The notes under the pieces are model-generated. The model was not told the origin of the DNA and did not search any database. It worked only from the letters and a program-made list of their open reading frames with translations. This document shows positions 9,016-24,424 of a stretch of 64,000 nucleotides of DNA, piece after piece. Location: positions 9,486,001 through 9,550,000 of the forward strand of contig NZ_CP186274.1 of assembly GCF_049331405.1 (NCBI RefSeq), in the 5' to 3' direction. Both the position numbers and the translations under genes were made by a program. Origin of the DNA: PoT sp049331405 (GTDB lineage: Bacteria > Planctomycetota > Planctomycetia > Isosphaerales > Isosphaeraceae). Each line of letters opens with the position of its first letter. The first letter of the stretch is position 1.

Positions 9016-10227
9016 ATGGCTAAGGAAACGTTCACCAGGTCGAAACCACACGTCAACGTGGGCACGATCGGGCACATCGACCACGGCAAGACGACGCTGA
9101 CGGCTGCCCTGCTCTCGGTCCTGTCCGCTCAGGGACACGCCAAGAAGAAGGATTACGCGGATATCGCCAAGGGCGGTACGGTCCGCGACGCGAACAAGAC
9201 GGTCACCATCGCCGTCTCGCACGTCGAATATGAGAGCGAAAAGCGGCACTACGCCCACATCGACTGCCCGGGTCACGCCGACTATATCAAGAACATGATC
9301 ACGGGTGCCGCCCAGATGGACGGGGCCATCCTCGTCGTCTCGGCCGCCGACGGCCCGATGCCGCAGACCCGCGAGCACATCCTCCTCGCCCGCCAGGTCG
9401 GCGTGCCCGCCCTCGTGGTCTTCCTCAACAAGATTGACCTCGTCGACGACGAGGAACTGCTGGAGTTGGTCGAGCTCGAACTTCGCGAGCTCTTGACCCA
9501 CTACAAGTTCCCCGGCGACGAAATCCCGATCGTCCGCGGCTGCAGCCGCCCCGCCTACGAGAACCCGACCGACCCGGCCTCGGCCAAGCCGATCCTCGAC
9601 CTGGTCAAGGCCATGGACGAGTACATCCCGGACCCGGTCCGCGACATCGACAAGCCGTTCCTCATGCCGATCGAAGACGTGTTCTCGATCAAGGGCCGTG
9701 GTACGGTGGGCACCGGCAAGATCGAGCGTGGCAAGGTCAAGGTCGGCGACGCCGTCGAAATCGTCGGCTTCGGCCAGAAGCTCGCCTCCACGATCACGGG
9801 TGTTGAAGCGTTCCAGAAGACGCTCGACGAAGGTCTCGCTGGCGACAACGTCGGCGTCCTCCTCCGCGGCGTTGAAAAGAACCAGCTCGAGCGTGGGCAG
9901 GTCATCTGCAAGCCCAACTCGATCACCCCGCACACGAAGTTCGAGGCTGAGGTCTACGTCCTCTCCAAGGACGAAGGTGGCCGTCATACCCCGTTCTTCA
10001 AGGGCTACCGCCCGCAGTTCTACTTCCGCACCACCGACGTGACCGGTTCGGTCCTCAACCTGCTGTCGGAAGACAACAGCGAGGCTGAAATGTGCATGCC
10101 GGGCGACAACATCAAGATGACCGTCGAGCTGCACACGCCGATCGCCATGGAGGAAAACCTCCGCTTCGCGATCCGCGAAGGTGGTAAGACCGTGGGTGCC
10201 GGCGTCGTCGTCAAGATCCTTCAGTAA
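9016..10227 (+). CDS. tuf: Elongation factor Tu with non-canonical switch I motif
   Basis: 403 residues, full length. EF-Tu delivers aminoacyl-tRNA to the ribosome as a GTP complex. Visible: P-loop GHIDHGKTT (19-27), switch II DCPGHADY (about 84-91), NKID (about 139-142) for guanine, then beta-barrel domains 2 and 3 ending VVKILQ. The oddity is switch I. The near-invariant RGITI reads KTVTI, within DANKTVTIAVSHVEYE at about residues 58-73, with no length change. The magnesium-binding Thr is kept, but Arg becomes Lys and Gly becomes Thr. The DNA is clean and in frame. The gene follows tRNA-Thr(GGU) by 175 bp and is not next to fusA. Confidence 0.97.
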   Translation: MAKETFTRSKPHVNVGTIGHIDHGKTTLTAALLSVLSAQGHAKKKDYADIAKGGTVRDANKTVTIAVSHVEYESEKRHYAHIDCPGHADYIKNMITGAAQMDGAILVVSAADGPMPQTREHILLARQVGVPALVVFLNKIDLVDDEELLELVELELRELLTHYKFPGDEIPIVRGCSRPAYENPTDPASAKPILDLVKAMDEYIPDPVRDIDKPFLMPIEDVFSIKGRGTVGTGKIERGKVKVGDAVEIVGFGQKLASTITGVEAFQKTLDEGLAGDNVGVLLRGVEKNQLERGQVICKPNSITPHTKFEAEVYVLSKDEGGRHTPFFKGYRPQFYFRTTDVTGSVLNLLSEDNSEAEMCMPGDNIKMTVELHTPIAMEENLRFAIREGGKTVGAGVVVKILQ

Positions 10228-10232
10228 CACCT

Positions 10233-10264
10233 TCGGGACCGCTGGCCTGGCCGGTCGGTCCCGA
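10233..10264 (+). terminator. Hairpin after tuf
   Basis: TCGGGACCG (10233-10241) pairs with CGGTCCCGA (10256-10264) over a 14-base loop, six bases after the tuf stop. No T-run follows; it could attenuate readthrough into rpmG. Confidence 0.5.
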
Positions 10265-10383
10265 TCGCGATTTGTCTCTCTTCGGGTGCGACCCTCCTAC
10301 TCAGTCCCGTTCTCGGGCAGGGGGGTCGCGCTTCGGACGTTAATGGGACCATCGCGAGCAACGAGCCGGCGTGGGAGTGGCCG

Positions 10384-10536
10384 ATGCGTGAATATGTCTG
10401 GCTGGAATGCACCGCCTGCGGTGACCGGAACTACCGGACCCAGAAAGAAACCCGTGGTGCCGAGCGTCTCGAGCTGAAGAAGTACTGCCGGCGCGAGCGC
10501 AAGCATACGCCGCACAAAGAATCTCGCAAGAAGTGA
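10384..10536 (+). CDS. rpmG: Ribosomal protein bL33
   Basis: A 50-residue protein starting MREYVWLECTACGDRNY and ending KHTPHKESRKK matches bL33, a large-subunit protein near the E site. The first zinc-ligand pair (CTAC, residues 9-12) is intact. The second, normally CPRC, reads CRRE, so one cysteine is lost and zinc binding is doubtful. The position between tuf and secE, with a tRNA-Trp inserted, is common in bacteria. ATG 10384 gives the usual family length; the upstream GGGAGTGG is a weak ribosome site. Confidence 0.93.
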   Translation: MREYVWLECTACGDRNYRTQKETRGAERLELKKYCRRERKHTPHKESRKK

Positions 10537-10557
10537 GAGATTCGAAAAACTGAGGTT

Positions 10558-10600
10558 GGCTCGGGTCGTTGGCGAAATCATCGAGCCGAGCCGTCCTTTT
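10558..10600 (+). terminator. Terminator-like hairpin after rpmG
   Basis: GGCTCGG (10558-10564) pairs with CCGAGCC (10586-10592) and is followed by TTTT at 10597-10600. The loop is long (21 bases), so efficiency is uncertain. Confidence 0.45.
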
Positions 10601-10692
10601 AAGTTCAGTCGGGATGCGGCTGAACCTCTTCGAGACATGACTGGCCGAGTGATACGCAAGGGTCGCTCGATTTCAGGATCGTCTCGTCTGAT

Positions 10693-10765
10693 ACGAGCGT
10701 AGCTCAATTGGTAGAGCACCGGTCTCCAAAACCGGCGGTTGGGGGTTCGATTCCCTCCGCTCGTG
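10693..10765 (+). tRNA. tRNA-Trp (CCA)
   Basis: 73-base cloverleaf with acceptor ACGAGCG/CGCTCGT, anticodon stem CCGGT/ACCGG, loop CTCCAAA reading CCA, and T arm GGGGG-TTCGATT-CCCTC with one mismatch. It lies between rpmG and secE, as in many bacteria. Confidence 0.96.
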
Positions 10766-10958
10766 CTCCTTCATCGAGGTCCTTCCGGCCAACCGGCGCA
10801 GGAAGCTCGATGGGTTGGTGGCTCTTCGCTGACTCGGTCTGGTCTCAATGAGTATCCCTCCGAGCAAGCAATCAACAAGGGCAATGTCCCGCTGAGGTCG
10901 CAGCCACCGTCGAATCACGACGCACCGTTTTCGGATGTTGCATTGCGAGAAAGAGGCC

Positions 10959-11492
10959 ATGGGCAAAGTCAAAGATGGAGCGCCGGCGTCGAAGGCCCCG
11001 AAACCCTCGAAGGGGGGGGCGACCGGTGGTTCGAAACGCCGTAAGGATTTTGCCCTGTTTCTGGCAAATCTCTTCAGCGTTAGCCTCTACAAGCCGATGC
11101 AGGGTCGCCATGCCCGGATCTATTCGGCAGCCGGCCTCGGCCTCATCGTGGTGCTCGGCCTCTGGCGATTCTACGACGTCTTGCTCGTCTATTCGCCCGC
11201 GACCCGCTTCGGCATCCCGACGGCCATCGGCCTGGTGCTCGGCTGGTTCATTTTCCGCATCATGCAATATCCCCCTTTCGTCGAGTTCCTGATCGCTACC
11301 GAAGCGGAAATGAACAAGGTCTCGTGGACGAGCCGCGATGACCTCTATCGCGCGACCACGGTGGTCCTCACAACTGTCGTCCTGATGTCGGTCTTCCTCT
11401 TCGGCGTCGACTGGCTCTGGTCGAACCTGCTCCAACTGCTGGGTGTCCTTAAGTTCGGAGGCGGCGGGGCTTTCGGTTCATCGGCCGGATAA
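10959..11492 (+). CDS. secE: Preprotein translocase subunit SecE (three-helix form)
   Basis: 177 residues, longer than the 60-residue single-span form. A Lys/Pro-rich N-terminus (1-40) is followed by membrane spans at about 56-80, 88-108 and 142-165. The conserved SecE amphipathic segment EAEMNKVSWTSRDDL (about 116-130) precedes the last span. SecE clamps SecY in the plasma-membrane channel. ATG 10959 has GAAAGAGG upstream; an upstream in-frame start at 10935 is less likely. It is followed by nusG at a 160-bp spacing. Confidence 0.93.
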   Translation: MGKVKDGAPASKAPKPSKGGATGGSKRRKDFALFLANLFSVSLYKPMQGRHARIYSAAGLGLIVVLGLWRFYDVLLVYSPATRFGIPTAIGLVLGWFIFRIMQYPPFVEFLIATEAEMNKVSWTSRDDLYRATTVVLTTVVLMSVFLFGVDWLWSNLLQLLGVLKFGGGGAFGSSAG

Positions 11493-11652
11493 TCGTGGCC
11501 GAACCCTCTCTCAGTCGTTAATCTGAACGTGCAGGGCGAATGAGCAAGTGGGTCGGCATTGGTCGACCTTTCGAGGGCGCCGGGATGGCGTCCTCGTCCA
11601 CCGCTCGGCTTTCTACTTTTTGGGTTGGTCTCCTACCTCCGCGTGGCGTCGC

Positions 11653-12435
11653 ATGAGTCATCCGACCGACGAGATCCCCGATCCGACATCCTCCGACGAC
11701 TACGCCTCCGACTCGGTAGATCCGTCCGACCCGGACGAGGTCGAGGAGTCCTCAGCGTTCGAGGTCGAGGAGCAAACCCCCGATGGGGGACGGACCGCTG
11801 CTCCGGCCAGCCCAGCCGCTGCGCCCGTGCATGCCTCGTCCGAAACCGCCCCCAGCGCTTCCTCGTCTTCGAATCGCCCGGTCGCCGACGATGACGACCC
11901 CGCTCCCGAGCTCGTCTGGTATGTCCTCAAGGTGCAGAGCTCCCGCGAGGATACGATCCGAGACGCCCTCGAGCGGCGCGTGAAGATCCAGGGGCTCCAG
12001 CAGTACTTCGGCCGGATCGTGGTCCCCACCGAAAACTTCACCGAGATCCGCAATAACAAGCGGAAGACGGTGAAGCGGAAGACCTATCCCGGCTATATCA
12101 TGGTCGAGATGGAGCTCAACGAGAAGACCTGGTTCACCGTGCGGGAGACGCCCGGCGTGGGAGACTTCGTCGGGGCCCACGGCACCCCGACCAAGATGAC
12201 GCCGACCGAGGTCGAGCAGATGCTCGGCAGCGGCGAGGAGGCGGCGCCTGCGAGCAAGGTCCGCATCTATGTTGAACGAGGCGATCGGGTTAAAATCAAG
12301 GATGGCCCGTTCGAGAACTTCGAAGGGACCGTCGAAGAAGTCATCGAGGCACGAGGCCTCGTCAAGGTCATGCTGATCATCTTCAATCGGCCGACGCCGG
12401 TTGACCTCGAATACTGGCAGGTTGAACGACTGTAA
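11653..12435 (+). CDS. nusG: Transcription termination/antitermination factor NusG, with acidic N-terminal extension
   Basis: 260 residues against about 180 in typical NusG. The first 80 residues are acidic and Ser/Pro/Ala-rich, probably disordered. Then comes the NGN domain (WYVLKVQSSREDTIRDALERR, with KVKRKTYPGYIMVEM), and a KOW domain near the C-terminus (GDRVKIKDGPFENFEGTVEE). NusG binds RNA polymerase and links it to Rho or to the ribosome through S10. ATG 11653 was chosen as the first start after an unlikely upstream stretch; its ribosome site is weak, so a later start within the extension remains possible. It precedes rplK in the standard order. Confidence 0.93.
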   Translation: MSHPTDEIPDPTSSDDYASDSVDPSDPDEVEESSAFEVEEQTPDGGRTAAPASPAAAPVHASSETAPSASSSSNRPVADDDDPAPELVWYVLKVQSSREDTIRDALERRVKIQGLQQYFGRIVVPTENFTEIRNNKRKTVKRKTYPGYIMVEMELNEKTWFTVRETPGVGDFVGAHGTPTKMTPTEVEQMLGSGEEAAPASKVRIYVERGDRVKIKDGPFENFEGTVEEVIEARGLVKVMLIIFNRPTPVDLEYWQVERL

Positions 12436-12593
12436 TTGGACGTGCGGAATCCGGACAGCGGGACCTGGAAGGGTGGGACCTCGGTGTCCTCTCCTTCCTC
12501 TTCCGCGTCTCAGAGCAACCCATCCGGACCGGTGGCGTTCCGGCCGCGTGACTTCTGCATTCCGCTTTTCGCATTCCGCATGGGAGAGAGACG

Positions 12594-13019
12594 ATGGCCA
12601 AGGTGATGACGGCGAAGGTGAAGCTCCAGTGTCCCGGTGGTCAGGCCACGCCTGCTCCCCCCGTCGGACCGGCCCTTGGCCAGCACGGTGTGAATATCGG
12701 TCAGTTCGTGATGCAGTTCAACGAACGGACCAAGGACATGAAGGGGACGACGATCCCCGTCGAGATCACGATCTACTCGGATCGTTCGTTCGAGTTCATC
12801 ACCAAGAGCCCCCCCGCCGCGGTCCTTCTGAAGCAGACGGCCGGCGTCGCCTCGGGCTCGGCCACGCCCCACAAGGTCAAGGTCGCCACGGTCACCCCCG
12901 ATCAGGTCCGGAAGATCGCCGAGACCAAGTTCCAGGACCTGAACGCTCGCGACCTCGACCACGCCTGCCGCATCATCGCCGGCACGGCCCGTAGCATGGG
13001 CATCGAGATCAAGGGTTGA
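12594..13019 (+). CDS. rplK: Ribosomal protein uL11
   Basis: 141 residues, the standard length. It starts MAKVMTAKVKLQCPGGQATP with the Pro-rich PAPPVGPALGQHGVNI segment typical of uL11, and ends RSMGIEIKG. uL11 forms the GTPase-associated base of the L7/L12 stalk and is where thiostrepton acts with 23S rRNA. GGGAGAG lies before the ATG. It is separated from rplA by 224 bases containing a strong hairpin. Confidence 0.97.
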   Translation: MAKVMTAKVKLQCPGGQATPAPPVGPALGQHGVNIGQFVMQFNERTKDMKGTTIPVEITIYSDRSFEFITKSPPAAVLLKQTAGVASGSATPHKVKVATVTPDQVRKIAETKFQDLNARDLDHACRIIAGTARSMGIEIKG

Positions 13020-13083
13020 TCGCAGTTTGATACGCGAAGATGGCCCGGGCGATGGCCGAAGGCCCCCTCACCCGGGGTGGGAT

Positions 13084-13104
13084 GGCCCGCAACACCTGCG
13101 GGCC
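13084..13104 (+). promoter_or_regulatory. Hairpin in the rplK-rplA spacer
   Basis: GGCCCGCA-ACACC-TGCGGGCC (eight base pairs, five-base loop), followed by TTTCGTT. It could be an attenuator or part of an L1-binding leader; uL1 classically represses the rplK-rplA mRNA. Confidence 0.5.
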
Positions 13105-13243
13105 TTTCGTTCCACCCTCCCGGCCGTCTTCGACTGAAGGATATCCCAGGTGCGACCGCCCGCCTCGGGATCGAATCCGGCGTCTCGCCTCGCGAGGTCG
13201 TCGGATTTACATTGGCGGCAGCCTCCGGAAAGGAGCGCGACCT

Positions 13244-13924
13244 TTGGCGCAGCAATCGAAACGATATCGCGCCTTGCGCGAGAAGGTGACGACCGAAGAG
13301 CCAATTGCATTGGCTGACGCGGTCCGCCTGCTGAAGACATTCGGCACCACGAAGTTCAATCAGACGGTCGAGGTCTCGACGAACCTCGGGATCGACCCCC
13401 GTCAGAGCGACCAGAACGTCCGCGGCTCGGTCGCCCTGCCTCATGGCATCGGCAAAACCGTCCGTGTGGCGGTCTTCGCCCAGGGCGACAACGCCGAGAA
13501 GGCGACGGCGGCCGGTGCCGACATCGTCGGCGGCGACGACCTGGCGGCCAAGATCAAGGGGGGCTTCCTCGACTTCGACGTCGCGCTTGCCACTCCCGAC
13601 ATGATGGGCGTCGTCGGCCCGCTCGGCCGTTTGCTCGGCCCCCGCGGCCTGATGCCGTCTCCCCGCTCCGGGACGGTGACCACCGACATCACTGCGGGCG
13701 TCAAGGAGTTCAAGGCGGGTAAGATCGAGTTCCGCAACGATAAGGGCGGGAACGTCGCCGCGCCGGTCGGCAAGCTGAGCTTCAGCGAGTCCGAGCTCGT
13801 CGAAAACATCATCACCTTCTTGAATCATCTGCGGACGGTCAAGCCGGCCGCCGCCAAGGGGTCGTACCTCCGGTCGGTTACCATCTCGGCCACGATGAGC
13901 CCGGGCATCCGGGTCATCGCCTGA
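13244..13924 (+). CDS. rplA: Ribosomal protein uL1, TTG start
   Basis: 226 residues. The family start (AQQSKRYRALREKV) is encoded from a TTG at 13244 with GGAAAGGAG ten bases upstream. ATG codons further upstream in the same frame (13040, 13052, 13082) would add up to 68 residues unlike any L1. The LGRLLGPRGLMPSPRSGTVT stretch at about 125-145 is the L1 RNA-binding signature. uL1 forms the mobile L1 stalk that helps release deacylated tRNA and represses its own operon in E. coli. Confidence 0.95.
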   Translation: MAQQSKRYRALREKVTTEEPIALADAVRLLKTFGTTKFNQTVEVSTNLGIDPRQSDQNVRGSVALPHGIGKTVRVAVFAQGDNAEKATAAGADIVGGDDLAAKIKGGFLDFDVALATPDMMGVVGPLGRLLGPRGLMPSPRSGTVTTDITAGVKEFKAGKIEFRNDKGGNVAAPVGKLSFSESELVENIITFLNHLRTVKPAAAKGSYLRSVTISATMSPGIRVIA

Positions 13925-13958
13925 GCCCTAACCGCCCGACGAGGCACCGGATGCAATC

Positions 13959-14516
13959 ATGAGCAAATACGTTAAAGAAATGATGATGGACCAGCTCCGG
14001 TCCGACCTGGACGGCAGCCGGTCGGTCCTGATCCTGGACCTGAAGGGGCTCGACGCGATCTCCGAGCACAAGCTGCGGAGCGATCTGCGTAAGAAGTCGA
14101 TCAAGATCCGCACGCTCAAGAATACCCTGGCCCGCCGCATCTTCACCGAGATGGGGATGGACGGCCTCTCGCAGTACCTCGCCGGCCCCTCCGTGGCCGT
14201 TTGGGGTGGCGACGGGGTGGCCGAGCTCGCCAAGGAGATCTCGACTCAGGTTAAGACCCTGAAGAAGCCCGAGATCAAGGGCGGTGCGGTCGACGGCGTG
14301 GTGATCGGCCCGAGCCAGGTCGAAGACATCACCAAGCTGCCGAGCCGAGAGGCCTTGATCGCTCGCGTGGTCGCCCTGGCCCTCGCCCCCGCCCAACGCG
14401 TCGTCTCGCTGGCCAATGCGCCGGTCGGCGGCGTGATGAGCCAGCTGAAAACCCTGTCCGAGGGCGCGCCGGAAGGTGGCGCCGACGAGGCCCCGGCACC
14501 TGCCGAAGAGGCCTGA
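13959..14516 (+). CDS. rplJ: Ribosomal protein uL10
   Basis: 185 residues. The N-terminal RNA-binding half (MSKYVKEMMMDQLRSDL, then LRKKSIKIRTLKNTLARR) is typical of uL10. The C-terminal helix near LSEGAPEGGADEAPAPAEEA carries the L7/L12 dimers of the stalk. It starts 34 bases after rplA, so cotranscription is expected. ATG 13959 was chosen from the family N-terminus; the upstream GAGGCACCGGATG is a moderate ribosome site. Confidence 0.95.
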   Translation: MSKYVKEMMMDQLRSDLDGSRSVLILDLKGLDAISEHKLRSDLRKKSIKIRTLKNTLARRIFTEMGMDGLSQYLAGPSVAVWGGDGVAELAKEISTQVKTLKKPEIKGGAVDGVVIGPSQVEDITKLPSREALIARVVALALAPAQRVVSLANAPVGGVMSQLKTLSEGAPEGGADEAPAPAEEA

Positions 14517-14574
14517 TCCGTGTCGAACCCGTAGCGCCCACCCCCGTCAGGGTCCTCAACGTTGTAGGAAAAGC

Positions 14575-14600
14575 CCCCCGGCTATTTCAATCGCCGGGGG
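14575..14600 (+). promoter_or_regulatory. Hairpin between rplJ and rplL
   Basis: CCCCCGGC (14575-14582) pairs with GCCGGGGG (14593-14600) around a ten-base AT-rich loop. No T-run follows. It sits in a 207-base spacer that is usually under 100 bases in other bacteria, so it may be an attenuator or processing site. Confidence 0.5.
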
Positions 14601-14723
14601 CGGTGGCGCGAGACCAGAAGATTTTCGTCGGAACCCAACGACCCCATACGACCGGAGCTTCGGTTTTTTCCATCGAACGCTCTGGGAGATTCACCGTATC
14701 TTTAGGAAAGGATCGGACCAGTC

Positions 14724-15131
<408 letters not shown>

Positions 15132-15447
15132 TGAACCCTCGTCCGGGCCCCGCGACGAACCCTCCCGCACCAGGATTGAAGATGCGGCGTGGATCCTCGA
15201 CGCGGCCGGCCCTGACTCCAAGCGACGGCGCCTCATCTCGGCCTCCGGCCGGGGTGGGGCGTTTAGCCGCACTATTTGACCTTAGCTCGCCCCGGCGACG
15301 GTCTCCGTACCGGCTGCTGGGGTGTCTCGGCGCGCGGGCGACGGGGGTTCAGACCGCCATGGCTCTCCGACCCGGCGGGTCGGATCCGAACCTTCGACCT
15401 CGCCAGCTCCAAGCGCCCACCCATCTCCCCTTGAGGAGCGCGACCTA
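15132..15447. other. rplL-rpoB spacer (316 bp)
   Basis: No gene is supported. The only structure seen is the small hairpin CGGCC-TCC-GGCCG near 15239. The equivalent E. coli spacer holds an attenuator and an RNase III site; here neither can be assigned with confidence. Confidence 0.4.
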
Positions 15448-19155
<3,708 letters not shown>

Positions 19156-19172
19156 GCCCCTTGCCGAAATCA

Positions 19173-19212
19173 CCCCGGAGGCTCGAAGGAATCAACCTTC
19201 GTGCCTCCGGGG
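19173..19212 (+). terminator. Long hairpin directly after rpoB
   Basis: CCCCGGAGGC (19173-19182), a T-T mismatch, CGAAGG, loop AATCAA, CCTTCG, T and GCCTCCGGGG (ending 19212) form 16 base pairs starting 18 bases after the rpoB stop. No T-run follows. It is a terminator, attenuator or stabiliser of the rpoB transcript end. Confidence 0.6.
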
Positions 19213-19337
19213 CTCATTGATCGCGGCCGGGTCGACTTATGGGACCTCGACGAGGGCCTCGAAGGTTCAACTCGCCGCGACCACGTCCCCCTGGAACCGA
19301 TCGACATCCCGAAACTGGGCTCACCCTGGGCCACGCC

Positions 19338-19371
19338 CCCTCGATGGTCGAGGGCAGGGCATTTTGCCCTG
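19338..19371 (+). promoter_or_regulatory. Two adjacent perfect hairpins in the rpoB-rpoC spacer
   Basis: CCCTCGA-TGG-TCGAGGG (19338-19354) is followed at once by CAGGGC-ATTTT-GCCCTG (19355-19371). Two back-to-back stems with short loops suggest a folded leader or a small RNA rather than chance, although high GC raises the background. Confidence 0.45.
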
Positions 19372-19643
19372 GTGGTCGAGGTCGCGGCGGCGGCAATGAA
19401 GCCGTCCTACGCGGGCCCATCGTCGAGGGAATCGACGCGATTTGGCCCTCCGGAATCGGGGCTTACCCGACCGCCGATGCTTGAGATCGCCGGTTTCCGA
19501 CCCTTGATTAACGGAGTGGTTTAGCTCCTGCCGAAGGTGGTCAGCCCCCCAACCGGGAGGCCGAAGGATGCGAGGGAAGAGTGGATCTGACCTTGCATCG
19601 GAGGCTTGTCGGCAAAAAACCAGCTTGTCAAGAAGAATTATTC

Positions 19644-19672
19644 TTGGAATCCATGTTCAGATCGCGTATCAT
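19644..19672 (+). promoter_or_regulatory. Promoter candidate for rpoC
   Basis: TTGGAA (19644-19649), a 17-base spacer and TATCAT (19667-19672). It overlaps the inverted repeat CAAGAA-GAATTA-TTCTTG (19629-19646), which could be an operator. A start here would give a leader of about 325 bases. Confidence 0.4.
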
Positions 19673-20006
19673 CCACAGGAGCCGACTCCACCGGCGGCCG
19701 GTTTCGGCGTCGTTCGAAGCTGCGCCCCGATCTGAACTTGAGGTCATAGAGCTTGGTTTTGGGAGTCCCCACCATCCGGCGAAGGAGGAGGCCGGCTTGG
19801 CACCAACGGTCTGGGATGACCGTCTGAACCGCGGCGATCTCGTCGTCTCAACCGACGACAAGGGATCGGCCCGCGGACTTTTTTTGGTCGATGCCCGCGA
19901 CTTGGGATGATTGGGAAACCGATCGCTTGACCGACCGCTCGAATTGACTTTCCCCCGAAACAACCCCGCTTCGGCACGGCCAGATGCGTGCAGAGGAGAG
20001 TGTCTC

Positions 20007-24269
<4,263 letters not shown>

Positions 24270-24282
24270 CGCGACCTGAACT

Positions 24283-24311
24283 GAAGCGGGCGGCCTTGGC
24301 CGCTCCGCTTC
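24283..24311 (+). terminator. Hairpin after rpoC
   Basis: GAAGCGG-GCGGCC with GGCCGC-T-CCGCTTC forms a long stem 13 bases after the stop, followed by AACCTTTTC. It acts together with the next hairpin. Confidence 0.65.
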
Positions 24312-24328
24312 AACCTTTTCAAAACTCA

Positions 24329-24368
24329 AACGGCCCGCACCTCTTCTTTCCAGGGGGTGCGGGCCGTT
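24329..24368. terminator. Strong convergent terminator hairpin
   Basis: AACGGCCCGCACC (24329-24341) pairs perfectly with GGTGCGGGCCGTT (24356-24368) over a 14-base loop. It lies between convergent rpoC and the WD40 gene and can serve both strands. Confidence 0.7.
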
Positions 24369-24424
24369 GCCATTTCCGCCTCGTCATTTCGAGATCTGCA
24401 GGTCGTTCCCGACTAGAAGGTGAC

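Larger units (their letters stand above)
19156..20006. other. Unusually long, structured rpoB-rpoC spacer (851 bp)
   Basis: rpoB and rpoC are adjacent or nearly so in most bacteria. Here no supported gene separates them. The spacer begins with a 16-pair hairpin, has two further perfect hairpins at 19338-19371, then an AT-rich part with an inverted repeat and a promoter candidate. The plus-strand frame 19581-19910 (109 codons) and the minus-strand frame 19628-20014 lack a ribosome site and family features. Confidence 0.65.

Noticed and set aside
13040..13243. 68-residue N-terminal extension of uL1
   Set aside because: The TTG at 13244 has a strong ribosome site and fits the L1 N-terminus; the extension crosses the spacer hairpin.
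19581..19910. 109-codon frame before rpoC
   Set aside because: No ribosome site and no recognisable feature; the spacer is better explained as noncoding.
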